From NCBI GenBank assembly GCA_964437445.1, contig CAYTGR010000043.1, positions 1 to 42,302 on the forward strand: a DNA stretch of 42,302 bases, read 5' to 3'. The translations under genes were made by a program, and so were the position numbers. Of the stretch, positions 1 through 7,662 are shown piece after piece. Under the pieces are notes generated by a model that was not told where the DNA came from, searched no databases, and was given only the letters and a program-made list of their open reading frames with translations. The DNA is from CAYTGR01 sp964437445 (GTDB lineage Bacteria; Chloroflexota; Anaerolineae; B4-G1; SLSP01). The stretch's first letter is position 1. The number at the start of each line of letters is the position of its first letter.

Positions 1-2
1 CC

Positions 3-47
3 GATCTTTACTGGGTGGATTTCACCGCCCGCGAACTCTGGCCATAA
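3..47 (+). CDS. C-terminal end of an unidentified protein (partial)
   Basis: The first bases read open in frame 3 and end with Asp-Leu-Tyr-Trp-Val-Asp-Phe-Thr-Ala-Arg-Glu-Leu-Trp-Pro followed by TAA. The rest of the gene lies before the window. It is on the same strand as the next gene and ends 15 bases before it, so the two are probably co-transcribed. Fourteen residues are too few to name a family. Confidence 0.4.
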   Translation, partial: DLYWVDFTARELWP

Positions 48-62
48 CCGAAGGAGTCTCTT

Positions 63-782
63 TTGCACGACACCTGGGAGAGCCTAAACCGAGAGCTGCT
101 CGCCTGCGAACGTTGTCCGCGCCTGGTGGCTTACCGGCAGGAGATCGCCCGCACCCGGCGGCGCGCCTACCGGGATTGGGATTACTGGGGGCGGCCTGTT
201 CCCGGCTTCGGCGACCCGGCGGCGCGGCTGCTGATCATCGGGCTGGCGCCCGGGGCGCACGGCTCCAACCGCACCGGGCGGATGTTCACCGGCGACAGCT
301 CCGGCGAGACGCTCTACGCGGCGCTCTATCGCGCCGGCTTTGCCAACCGGCCAACGGCCACTGCCGCCAATGACGGCCTGGAGTTGCGCGACGCTTTCAT
401 CACCGCCGTGGGGCGCTGCGCCCCGCCCGACAACCGTCCCACCCGCGACGAGCTGCTCGCCTGCCGGCCCTTCCTGCTGCGCGAACTGGCGCTTTTGAGG
501 CGGGTGCAGGTCGTGCTGGCGTTAGGCCGCGTGGCCTTTGAGGGGTACGCCGACCTGCTCCGCAGCCAGGGAGAGGCGCTCCCCCGGCTGGAGTTCGCTC
601 ACGGCGTGGTTTACCCGCTGCCGGCGCCGTTACCCCTCCTGGTCGCCAGCTATCATCCCAGCCGCCAGAACACCCAGACCGGCCGGCTCACCCCGGCCAT
701 GCTGGATGAAGTTTTTGCCCGCATCCGGCAGCAGCTGCGTGAAGAGACAACAGACCACGGACGACAGACCACTGTATTCTGA
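63..782 (+). CDS. Uracil-DNA glycosylase, family 5 (UDGb-like)
   Basis: Base-excision repair enzyme that removes uracil (and in this family often other deaminated bases) from DNA. The 239-aa protein has the family motif GLAPGAHGSNRTGR at residues 60-73 and a second active-site motif, HPSRQNTQTG, at 198-207. Four cysteines (C15, C18, C119, C134) are placed as expected for the [4Fe-4S] cluster of the family 4/5 enzymes. The start is TTG; AAGGAG at 51-56 is correctly spaced ahead of it. The last ~11 residues (TTDHGRQTTVF) are encoded by a 7-base repeat array and are probably not part of the fold. Family 4 is the main alternative, but the Gly-Leu-Ala-Pro-Gly-Ala-His-Gly motif fits family 5 better. 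Confidence 0.88.
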   Translation: MHDTWESLNRELLACERCPRLVAYRQEIARTRRRAYRDWDYWGRPVPGFGDPAARLLIIGLAPGAHGSNRTGRMFTGDSSGETLYAALYRAGFANRPTATAANDGLELRDAFITAVGRCAPPDNRPTRDELLACRPFLLRELALLRRVQVVLALGRVAFEGYADLLRSQGEALPRLEFAHGVVYPLPAPLPLLVASYHPSRQNTQTGRLTPAMLDEVFARIRQQLREETTDHGRQTTVF

Positions 783-806
783 GTGGTTTGTGGTCGGTCG
801 TCCGTC
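744..806. repeat. Heptamer array A with inverted halves, UDG 3' end
   Basis: Nine units of 7 bases (cagacca, cggacga, cagacca ... gtttgtg, gtcggtc, gtccgtc). The first half carries the GACCAC word and the second half its complement. Bases 764-773 can pair with 782-791 (10 bp, one G-U) around the loop gtattctg, so the array folds into a hairpin. It covers the last codons and the stop of the glycosylase gene. It may act as a transcription terminator, though no T-run follows. Confidence 0.65.
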
Positions 807-831
807 ATCCATTAGCCAGGAAACATTCATT

Positions 832-1029
832 GTGATCACCAAACGCCAACTTGGTTTCTTCATCCTCGCGCTCGGCCTGCTGCTGGCGGCCGCGGTGCTG
901 GGCGTGGATTGGCTCGGCGCCGGCCGCTGGGGCGAGTTCGGCCCCTTGCAGCGGTATGGACTCCTGTTCAGCGGCCTGTCGCTGCTGGTCGGGCTGGGAC
1001 TGATCGCGCGCGGCAATCGCCCGGCATAA
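832..1029 (+). CDS. Small two-helix membrane protein, unknown function
   Basis: Sixty-five codons beginning with GTG; an AGGA-containing purine stretch lies ~10 bases upstream. Two hydrophobic segments are visible, residues ~7-28 (GFFILALGLLLAAAVLGV) and ~42-58 (YGLLFSGLSLLVGLGLI), with a short charged loop between and a basic C-terminus. It sits between the glycosylase and a GT-C-like gene on the same strand, with 21 bases to the next start. I do not recognise a family. The codon use and the two clean helices make it look genuine, but a protein this short could be spurious. Confidence 0.55.
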   Translation: MITKRQLGFFILALGLLLAAAVLGVDWLGAGRWGEFGPLQRYGLLFSGLSLLVGLGLIARGNRPA

Positions 1030-1050
1030 GCCGGGGGCGCATCAAGGGAC

Positions 1051-2649
1051 ATGAGATTGGCCTTGAACCCTGGGGTTGAACCCAAACGCCGGCAGTTTGA
1101 TCCGGCGCGGCTGTTGCTGGCGCTGGCGCTGCTCATGTATCTGGGCTACGCGGCGCTGTATACCGCTTATGCCGTTCAGCTCTTCCGCTGGCCTTACGAT
1201 TATGATCAGGGCGAGGGCTTTGAGCTCAACGACGCGCTGCTCTTCAGCCGGGGGGAGTGGCCCTACCGCGATAATGCCGTCTATCCCTACTACGCTTCCA
1301 ATTACCCGCCGCTCTTCCACCTGCTCGCCGCTCCCCTGGTGGCGCTCTGGGGGCCGCATCTGGTCATCGGACGGGTGCTCTCTTTTCTGGCAACCTGGCT
1401 GACCGCTGCCGCCATCGCCTGGCTGGTCCACCGTGAAGTCGGCGGGCGCGTCATCCCGGCGCTCTCCGGCCTGGCCTTTCTGGTCTCGCCCTACGTCTAC
1501 CAGACCGGGCCGCTGTTTCGGCTTCATACCACGATGGTGCTGCTGGAACTCCTGGCCATCGGCTGCCTGGCCCGCTTTGAAGACCCCCGCCACGGCCGGC
1601 GCCATCTCTGGCTGGGCGTGCTCTTGCTGTTGCTGGCCGGCTACACCAAACAGCTGGCCGTCTTCACCGTCGCCGCCGGGCTTGGCTTCGTCTTCTTGCG
1701 CGATAGTAAACGCGCGCTGCTGGCCGGGACGGCCTTAGCCGCCGTCGCCGGGCTGCTCTTCTGGCTGTTGAACCGCGCCACGGCCGGCCAGTGGTGGGTC
1801 AACATCATCCAGGCCAATGTGAACGCCTTTGACTACCTGATGACGCTCTCGCTGTTCCGGCAGTGGTTCCGCCTGCACCCGGCGCTGATCCTGCTGGCGG
1901 GCGGCTACGCGCTCTACGAGCTGTTCTGGGATCGCCTTTCGGCTTACACGCTCTGGTTCTTCTTTGCGCTGGGGACCGGGGCCTTGAGCGGGAAATGGGG
2001 CGCGGGGCCGGGCTACTTCATCACAGCGGTGGCGGCTTCCGCGTTGCTGGCCGGGCTGGCCGGCGGGCGGCTGCTCCAGTGGGTGAGCGCCCGTCGCCGC
2101 CCGTGGCTGGAGGCGGGCCTGGCGCTGCTTTACCTGAGCTACGGCGTCACGGCGCTCCATCTGCCGACGGATGGACCGGTGGTGGGGCGGCTGGCGCGCT
2201 GGCTGAGCGTGGCCGACCAACCTCAGCAGCTGGCCTGCGCCGCCTACCCCTATTACGACCGGACCGGCTACACGCAGCTGGGGCACTGGCTCACGGCGGC
2301 CGACTATCAGGCCGGGGCGGAGATCATGGCATACGTCCGCGCCGCGCCCGGTCCCATCCTGAGCGAAGAGGCGATGTTCAGCCTGCTGGCCGGGAAACCG
2401 GTCGTCACCAACCCCACCCAGGTCAACAATCTCTACTATAACGGCCTGTGGGAGGGCACCGACCTGCTCCAGCGCATCTACGACGAAGAATTTGACCTCA
2501 TCATCCTGCGGGCGCAGTTCTACCCGCCGCCGGTGCTCGGCGCGATCTGGTTCCGCTACCAACCGGTGGCCCGTCTCTGCCTGAACGGCTTTGAGTACAC
2601 GCTGTTGCTCCCGCCGCGCCGGCTGGGGCCCGGGAATGAGATTCGGTAG
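1051..2649 (+). CDS. GT-C-type polytopic membrane protein (GT39/PMT-like glycosyltransferase)
   Basis: A 532-aa protein with about ten membrane helices. After the first helix (residues ~20-42) comes a loop with YDYDQGEGFELNDA, followed by helices in the pattern of GT-C transferases, which move sugars from polyprenyl-phosphate donors on the outer face of the membrane. The acidic D-x-G-E motif near the first loop matches the position of the catalytic Asp/Glu in GT39/ArnT-like enzymes. The C-terminal ~150 residues are a soluble domain with YPYYDRTGY and FDLIILRAQFY. The annotated ATG lies only one base after AAGGGA, so TTG codons at 1057 or 1063 may be the true start. Acceptor and donor cannot be told from the sequence. 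Confidence 0.75.
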   Translation: MRLALNPGVEPKRRQFDPARLLLALALLMYLGYAALYTAYAVQLFRWPYDYDQGEGFELNDALLFSRGEWPYRDNAVYPYYASNYPPLFHLLAAPLVALWGPHLVIGRVLSFLATWLTAAAIAWLVHREVGGRVIPALSGLAFLVSPYVYQTGPLFRLHTTMVLLELLAIGCLARFEDPRHGRRHLWLGVLLLLLAGYTKQLAVFTVAAGLGFVFLRDSKRALLAGTALAAVAGLLFWLLNRATAGQWWVNIIQANVNAFDYLMTLSLFRQWFRLHPALILLAGGYALYELFWDRLSAYTLWFFFALGTGALSGKWGAGPGYFITAVAASALLAGLAGGRLLQWVSARRRPWLEAGLALLYLSYGVTALHLPTDGPVVGRLARWLSVADQPQQLACAAYPYYDRTGYTQLGHWLTAADYQAGAEIMAYVRAAPGPILSEEAMFSLLAGKPVVTNPTQVNNLYYNGLWEGTDLLQRIYDEEFDLIILRAQFYPPPVLGAIWFRYQPVARLCLNGFEYTLLLPPRRLGPGNEIR

Positions 2650-2662
2650 TTCGTGGAATCCC

Positions 2663-2774
2663 GTATGGCGTGGTGCGTATTCCGTGAAACGTGAAGCGTG
2701 AGGCGTGAAATGTCTTTGTGGTCCGTGGTCCGTGGTCCGTGGTCTGGTGTCCGTGGTCCGTGGTCTGGTGTCCG
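2663..2774. repeat. Heptamer array B (GTGARRC then TGGTCCG units)
   Basis: Sixteen consecutive 7-base units in perfect register. They run from gtatggc/gtggtgc/gtattcc, through gtgaaac, gtgaagc, gtgaggc, gtgaaat, into repeated tggtccg/tggtctg/gtgtccg. The array begins just after the upstream membrane-protein gene. It contains both candidate start codons of the next gene, GTG at 2698 and ATG at 2710, and encodes the N-terminal ~25 residues of that protein. Confidence 0.85.
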
Positions 2775-3606
2775 CTGGTGCTGCGGCCTGTTCCTGCTGC
2801 CGCTGCTGGCCTGCGCGGCGCCGGCGCTGCTGCCCACCCCCACACCGACGCCGCTTCCCACCCCGACGCCGACGCCCTGGCCACCGACCGCCACGCCGGA
2901 GCCGCCCGATACCGGCTGGCAGCCTGTCGCGCCGGGGGTGGAGGTGCGCAGCCTGGATGTACCCGCCGATCTGGCCCCTGAGCGCGTCACGGTGGTCCGG
3001 GTAGACCCGGCGGCAGTGCGCTGTCGGGTGCTCTACGCGCCGGGACAGCCGTTGCCCCTCAGCGCCTGGGCCCGGCAATCCGGCGCGCTCCTGGTGATCA
3101 ACGGCGGCTACTTCACCGAGGATTACCGCGCCACCGGCCTGCTCATCACCCACGGCGAACGCTACGGCGTGACCTACGATGACTTCGCCGGCATGTTCGC
3201 CGTTACCCCTGATGAACAGACCTCCATCCGCTGGCTGCGCACCTGGCCCTACGACCCCGCCGAGCCGTTGCGCGAGGCGCTGCAATCCTTCCCGGTGCTG
3301 GTCAAGCCGGGGGGCGTCATGGGCTTTCCCAGCGGCGCCGACGACGGCAGCCCGGCCCGGCGCTCGGTGGTCGCTCAGGATCGCCAGGGGCGGCTGCTCT
3401 TCCTGGTGGCGCGGCGGGGTAACTTCAGCCTGCACGGCCTGGCCGTCTGGCTGACCGAATCCGACCTGGAGGTGGATATGGCGCTCAACTTAGATGGCGG
3501 CGCTTCCTCCGGCCTCTGGCTGATGGGCGGGACGGCGGCAGCGCAGCTGGAGAGCGGCGTCCCCGTCCCGGCGGTTATCGCAGTCCTCCCGCCTGAGGAA
3601 CCATGA
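2710..3606 (+). CDS. Phosphodiester glycosidase (NAGPA/DUF2233-like) lipoprotein
   Basis: Exported protein with a domain related to the phosphodiester alpha-N-acetylglucosaminidase family, which cleaves sugar-phosphodiester bonds. I chose ATG 2710; GTG 2698 adds four residues. The N-terminus (WSVVRGPWSGVRG) comes from the heptamer array. It is followed by a hydrophobic stretch ending in LLPLLAC, a plausible lipobox (Cys39 counted from 2698), and a Thr-Pro linker at residues 46-68. The catalytic domain has LVINGGYF (132-139), the Arg-Arg-Ser-Val segment (221-224) and NLDGGASSG (264-272), all hallmarks of the family. Its stop overlaps the next start (ATGA). A role in envelope glycan turnover is inferred. 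Confidence 0.78.
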   Translation: MSLWSVVRGPWSGVRGPWSGVRWCCGLFLLPLLACAAPALLPTPTPTPLPTPTPTPWPPTATPEPPDTGWQPVAPGVEVRSLDVPADLAPERVTVVRVDPAAVRCRVLYAPGQPLPLSAWARQSGALLVINGGYFTEDYRATGLLITHGERYGVTYDDFAGMFAVTPDEQTSIRWLRTWPYDPAEPLREALQSFPVLVKPGGVMGFPSGADDGSPARRSVVAQDRQGRLLFLVARRGNFSLHGLAVWLTESDLEVDMALNLDGGASSGLWLMGGTAAAQLESGVPVPAVIAVLPPEEP

Positions 3607-4598
3607 AAACAGAGAAAGTCATTCTGGTTGTGGGCGCGTCTTCGGGGATTGGCCGGGCGACGGCCACCCTGCTGGCGGCGGCCGGCCACCGCGTCTTCGG
3701 CACCAGCCGCCGGCCTGAGGCGGTGCCGGCGGCGGGCTTTCCCTTGCTCCCCCTGGACATTCGCTCACCGGAATCCATCCGCGCCGCGATAGCGCAGGTG
3801 GTTGCCCAGGCGGGGCGGCTGGATGGGGTGATCCACTGCGCGGGCTATCTCGGCCCGCTGGCGGCCAGCGAAGAGACCGCGCCGGAGCGCATCCGCGCGC
3901 TCTTGGAGACCAACTTTTTCGGCGCTGTGGCGTTGACCCAGGCCGTGTTGCCGGTCATGCGGCAACAGGGCGGGGGCCGGCTGATTTACCTCAGTTCCAT
4001 CAGCGGCGTGAGCGGCTGCGTCCCCTTTTTCAGCTTCTACGGCGCCAGCAAGCACGCGCTGGAAGGCTACGCCGAGGCGCTGGCCTATGAGGTGCGCCCG
4101 TTTAACATTCGCGTGTCGCTGGTGGAGCCGGGCTGGTGCCAGACCGCCATCGCCGAGACGATGGAAGCCCCTGATTGGCCGCTGGCCGAGTATGCCACGT
4201 TGCGCCGCCACGTGGCGGAGGTGAACCGGTACAGCATCCGGCATGGCTGCCAGCCTGAACAGGTGGCCCGTCTCATCCGGCGCATCGTAGATTCTCCCCG
4301 GCCCCGCCTGCGCTACCGCGTCGGCCTGGAGGCGCAGCTCATCTGGCTGGGCGACCGGTTGCTGCCCGCCCCGGTGATGACTGCCATCGTCCGCTGGATG
4401 CTACTGGGCGGCGCGCCCCGCACCGAGACCGATCGCCGGCCGGTGGAGCAGCGGCTCGGCCTGCGCCGCTATTTCTTTGATAGCCGCGCCGCCGAACGGG
4501 CCGCGCGCGCCGGCGGGCTGGTCATCGTCGCGGCGTTGGGGGTCCTCATCTGGAGATTCAAGCGACCGCGGACAGCCGACGACAGACCACAGCCCTGA
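3603..4598 (+). CDS. Short-chain dehydrogenase/reductase with C-terminal membrane anchor
   Basis: NAD(P)-dependent oxidoreductase. The Rossmann motif GASSGIG is at residues 11-17, the structural Asn in ETNFF at ~104, the catalytic Ser in LSSISG at ~131-134, and Tyr146/Lys150 in YGASK. At 331 aa it is longer than the classical ~250 aa. The C-terminal third ends with one hydrophobic helix (GGLVIVAALGVLIWRF), suggesting attachment to the membrane. The last residues (RPRTADDRPQP) are encoded by a 7-base repeat array. The start overlaps the glycosidase stop by four bases, so the two are translationally coupled. The substrate is unknown; a lipid or long-chain aldehyde would fit a membrane-bound form. 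Confidence 0.85.
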   Translation: MKTEKVILVVGASSGIGRATATLLAAAGHRVFGTSRRPEAVPAAGFPLLPLDIRSPESIRAAIAQVVAQAGRLDGVIHCAGYLGPLAASEETAPERIRALLETNFFGAVALTQAVLPVMRQQGGGRLIYLSSISGVSGCVPFFSFYGASKHALEGYAEALAYEVRPFNIRVSLVEPGWCQTAIAETMEAPDWPLAEYATLRRHVAEVNRYSIRHGCQPEQVARLIRRIVDSPRPRLRYRVGLEAQLIWLGDRLLPAPVMTAIVRWMLLGGAPRTETDRRPVEQRLGLRRYFFDSRAAERAARAGGLVIVAALGVLIWRFKRPRTADDRPQP

Positions 4599-4638
4599 GC
4601 AAACCGCGGTCTGTGGTCCGTGGTCTGTGGTCTATCGC
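4564..4638. repeat. Heptamer array C with inverted halves, SDR 3' end
   Basis: Units gaccgcg, gacagcc, gacgaca, gaccaca, then after a 12-base spacer ccgcggt, ctgtggt, ccgtggt, ctgtggt, ctatcgc. The second half is the reverse complement of the first, so bases 4585-4592 pair with 4611-4618 and further pairing is possible. It spans the end of the dehydrogenase gene and the gap before thyX. The arrangement is the same as at 744-806. Confidence 0.7.
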
Positions 4639-4668
4639 CACAAGACAAAGCAAGATCAAGGATAATCT

Positions 4669-5295
4669 ATGCGCGTTGAATTGATTGCCATGACCCACTA
4701 TCTGCAGGGCGACGGCAGCCCGGAGGCGCTGTTGGAGCACGCCGGGCGCGTCTGTTATCGCAGCGAGAGCCGGGGAGAGCCGGCGGCCTTTCTGCGCGCC
4801 CGCCTGCGCGAGGGCCACGAGAGCCTGATTGAGCACGCCAGCGCCACCTTTGAGCTGAGCGGCATCAGCCGGGCGTGCAGCCACCAGCTGGTGCGCCACC
4901 GGCTGGCCTCCTATTCGCAGGAGAGCCAGCGGTATGTGGAGCTGACCGCGCCGGAGTGGGTAGTGCCCCCGGCCATTCAAGCCGACCCGGAGGCGCGAGC
5001 GGTCTGGGAGCAGTTCACCGCCCAGGTCGGCGCGGCCTACGAGGCACTCCGTGCACGGGGCATCCGCAAAGAAGACGCGCGCTTTGTTCTGCCCAACGCC
5101 ACGGCCACGCGCCTGGTCGTGACGATGAACTTCCGCGAGCTGCGCCACTTCTTCCGGCTGCGGATCACACCCGCAGCGCAATGGGAGATCCGGGAAGTGG
5201 CCGTGCAGATGCTGGGACTGTTGGTGCCGCACGCGCCAACCGTGTTTGGGGATTTGCAGGCGGAACTCCAGGCGCAGTACCCGGCGTTTTTTTAG
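4669..5295 (+). CDS. thyX: Flavin-dependent thymidylate synthase ThyX
   Basis: Makes dTMP from dUMP using methylene-tetrahydrofolate, FAD and NADPH. The 208-aa length is typical. The ThyX signature is present as RHRLASYSQESQRY (residues 76-89), fitting RHRxxSxxxxSxRY; the position that is often Asn is Ser83 here. A second conserved block, VVTMNFRELRHFFRLR (150-165), carries the Arg residues that hold dUMP. AAGGA lies about ten bases before the ATG. It is the last gene of the rightward block and faces the leftward DUF6765-like gene. Confidence 0.95.
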   Translation: MRVELIAMTHYLQGDGSPEALLEHAGRVCYRSESRGEPAAFLRARLREGHESLIEHASATFELSGISRACSHQLVRHRLASYSQESQRYVELTAPEWVVPPAIQADPEARAVWEQFTAQVGAAYEALRARGIRKEDARFVLPNATATRLVVTMNFRELRHFFRLRITPAAQWEIREVAVQMLGLLVPHAPTVFGDLQAELQAQYPAFF

Positions 5296-5362
5296 CCGTC
5301 CGCGATCCGCTATCAGCTCGCAGCCCGGTGTCGGATCTGGAACGCGAGCCGCTCCTGGCCGC

Positions 5363-6658
5363 TCAGGGCAACCCCTCCAGCACCAAATGCCGCTGGCGCA
5401 AAGCTGCGCGGTGGAAGTGGACCCACCACGAATCAGGGAAGTTGGGCTTCAAGGGAAACTGTAAACGCTCAAAGCGTTTGGTGCGCGACCAGTCGTCCCA
5501 TTCCAGGTTGCGCTCATCATACTTGAACTCACGATCCCAATCGTAGCACTCGGCCCATTCCTCCCAGGTCCAGCCATCACCCCGCTCCCGAAGATAACCG
5601 CTGGCGCGACCCCATTGAGTCCATTCCTCGCTCCCCTCGGCGCGTCCCTCAGAAGCGCCAGGGCCAAAGTAGGAATCATCAACCAGGCGCGGGGCCAAAG
5701 CAATCCGACGCCAGAGCAGGCGGTCATACCGGTACCGCTCCGGCTGGTCAAACAAATGCGGGAAGGTTCGCTGCCACTCAGCGCAACGCTCCGCCAGCGC
5801 TTCCGTCAGCCGCCCATACAGGTCCCAGGTGGAGAGATCATCCCCCAGGCTGCCGCGATAAGTGAGGCAATGCCAGATTCCCCCCTCAATGGCCTGCCAG
5901 GGCAAGGGGGAGACAGCCGGAGCCACGTTGAGCTGGCGCAGCTGCTCGTAGATTGTCCGGGCCGCGGTCAGGAAAAGCTCAGCGTTGTTCCGCTCTACCA
6001 GCTCCCCCTGGGCGTTTTTATATCGCCAGTGCAAAAACGATAAATCGGGCAGATAACCCGCGTTAGCGTGGCCGGTGTCTTTTGCAACCAGGGCCGTGAT
6101 CCGTTCAATAAGGTAATCGGTCAGACCCTCCCGGTGCCACTGACCATCAAAATAATCCGGGTCTTCCAGGGCATTTTCAGCCGCGGATTCCCGGCCGGAA
6201 AAGGCCTGATGCGCCCAGGTATCGGCGTAGGTATGCAAAGCGATGCCGATCCGGCAGAGGCGGCGGCGCGGATTGGAGTCAGCGGCCGCCGACCGCAGCA
6301 ACCAGCGGGCCAAGGGGCTATCGGGCCGCGTGACAAAATCAAACGCACGATCCGGCACAAAATTCAGATAGCCTTCCAGGTAGGGATATTGCAGCGGCAA
6401 TGGCGGCAGAAAATGGAATGGCATGTAGACCTGTTTCTGGACGGTCCAGCTGTTGGCTTTGAGGCCGGTATACTGCGTACGGACCGGGTCAAACTTGAGC
6501 GTCAAGCCACTCCCCGGATCTACCAGCGTGACCGGAAGATTTTCGGTGGCATCATCGGTGTACTGCGAAGCGTAGGCCACCACGAGTGCCTCCGGCGGGC
6601 TGAAGCCGGCCGCCCGGGCCAGGACGGCGATACAGTAGTAGTGAAAATCCTCCTGCAT
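5363..6658 (-). CDS. DUF6765-like protein of unknown function
   Basis: A soluble 431-aa protein beginning MQEDFHYYCIAVLARAAGF, the opening I associate with DUF6765 proteins. A His/Asp-rich central segment, IALHTYADTWAHQAFSG (residues ~146-162), resembles the metal-binding helices of zinc-dependent phospholipase C-like folds, so a metal-dependent hydrolase is possible; this is inference. The C-terminus is rich in Trp, Tyr and charged residues. AAGGGGG precedes the ATG. The gene lies 46 bases after a small membrane-protein gene and is likely in one operon with it. Confidence 0.65.
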   Translation of the reverse strand: MQEDFHYYCIAVLARAAGFSPPEALVVAYASQYTDDATENLPVTLVDPGSGLTLKFDPVRTQYTGLKANSWTVQKQVYMPFHFLPPLPLQYPYLEGYLNFVPDRAFDFVTRPDSPLARWLLRSAAADSNPRRRLCRIGIALHTYADTWAHQAFSGRESAAENALEDPDYFDGQWHREGLTDYLIERITALVAKDTGHANAGYLPDLSFLHWRYKNAQGELVERNNAELFLTAARTIYEQLRQLNVAPAVSPLPWQAIEGGIWHCLTYRGSLGDDLSTWDLYGRLTEALAERCAEWQRTFPHLFDQPERYRYDRLLWRRIALAPRLVDDSYFGPGASEGRAEGSEEWTQWGRASGYLRERGDGWTWEEWAECYDWDREFKYDERNLEWDDWSRTKRFERLQFPLKPNFPDSWWVHFHRAALRQRHLVLEGLP

Positions 6659-6704
6659 AGATCCCCCTTATCTCCAGAAGATCCCTAAAGATCACACAAA
6701 ACTT

Positions 6705-7283
6705 CTAAACCTCCCGCGGGTCACGGCCTCGTCGCAGGTAATTCCACAGCGCGAACAGCCCCAGCGGGACAAGTCCCAGGCCGATGGCCCCCAACGCTCT
6801 GGGGTTCGGCCGCTCGGCTTGCCGGGCTACCTCCAAGGCCGGAGCGGAAATCACCGGCAGTTCTTGAAAGGGAGGAATTGTAAAGCTCGGTTCAGGCACC
6901 ACAGGTCCCAAAAGAACGTTAGAGGGAACCCGCCACTCGCGGTAATCCCCGCTCACATTGCGGACGGCGAGGGCGGAAAAAGTGTAATCCTCATCTATCT
7001 CGCAATAGATGCGCAGAGATTGGCCGGGCTTGAGCCGCAGCGCGGCCCGCTGGAAGATCGGCAGATAGGGCGGCTGAGAGAACGCCTGCACCGTGGTAAA
7101 GCTCCGGCCATAGGCTTCAAAAATGGGGGTAATATAGAGCGTTTCGCCCGCCTGGTTGGTCACGATGAAAGTTCCCTGAAACAGGAAGTCGGGCGTAAGC
7201 ATCAGTACCGAGACGAGGCAAAGCGGCAGCGACAGGCAAGCGGCCCAGAAGATCCCCCGGATCTTCCCTCGTTTTGTCTTCAT
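6705..7283 (-). CDS. Membrane-anchored protein with a central extracytoplasmic domain
   Basis: 192 aa. Hydrophobic segments at residues ~10-30 (IFWAACLSLPLCLVSVLML) and ~165-183 (LGAIGLGLVPLGLFALWNYL) flank a ~130-residue region rich in beta-type sequence (GTFIVTNQAGETLYITPIFEAYG). The topology suggests a small beta domain outside the membrane held by two helices. A strong purine run (AGGGTAGGGGGG) precedes the ATG. It precedes the DUF6765-like gene, so the two may act together. I do not recognise the family. Confidence 0.65.
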   Translation of the reverse strand: MKTKRGKIRGIFWAACLSLPLCLVSVLMLTPDFLFQGTFIVTNQAGETLYITPIFEAYGRSFTTVQAFSQPPYLPIFQRAALRLKPGQSLRIYCEIDEDYTFSALAVRNVSGDYREWRVPSNVLLGPVVPEPSFTIPPFQELPVISAPALEVARQAERPNPRALGAIGLGLVPLGLFALWNYLRRGRDPREV

Positions 7284-7610
7284 ACCGGCCCCCCTACCCT
7301 ACCGGCGCAGAGTCCACCCGCTGGAGTGTCGGCGAACGCTCCAGCACAGGGTAATCCTCGCGTGGCGCAATAGAGCACCAGATTCCTGCATCGTGAGCGG
7401 CTTGAAGCTGAAATCCCCCATGGTCTCGCGCCTCCCTTCGGGCAGCCGGCCAACCGCTTTTTTGCAATCAGCACGGTTGCCTGTACCAACATGGGCCAGC
7501 CAGACGCCAATTATGTAGCTGACATTTTTATTGTAGCACGCTTTCGCCCTTTGATGACACAACCCTGGGGGACGCAGAGCAGCAGGACGCCAGTTTTAGA
7601 CCAAACAGCA
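7284..7610. other. Long gap without a convincing gene
   Basis: About 330 bases upstream of the small membrane-protein gene. Short open frames exist on the minus strand (for example 7299-7562), but they have no ribosome-binding site, no recognisable product and odd composition. On the minus strand a weak -10-like TACAAT lies near 7530-7535. The stretch between it and 7283 is GC-rich with several purine loops, so it could be a long structured 5' leader. I cannot match it to a known riboswitch. Confidence 0.4.
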
Positions 7611-7638
7611 ACGCCCCCGGCTTAGAAGCCGGGGGCGT
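7611..7638 (-). terminator. Strong hairpin downstream of the membrane protein of the padR operon
   Basis: acgcccccggctt (7611-7623) pairs perfectly with aagccgggggcgt (7626-7638), a 13-bp GC-rich stem. On the minus strand it is followed by TGCTGTTTGGTCT, only moderately T-rich. It lies 24 bases after the stop of the membrane-protein gene, where a terminator is expected. Confidence 0.65.
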
Positions 7639-7662
7639 CCATGGTGTACGGTTTGCCACGGG

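Noticed and set aside
1735..3435. 566-codon antisense frame
   Set aside because: High-GC shadow of two well-supported plus-strand genes; composition is Arg/Gly/Gln-rich and family-free.
7299..7562. Minus-strand frame of 87 codons as a gene
   Set aside because: No ribosome-binding site, no recognisable sequence, overlaps the next gene region in an odd way.
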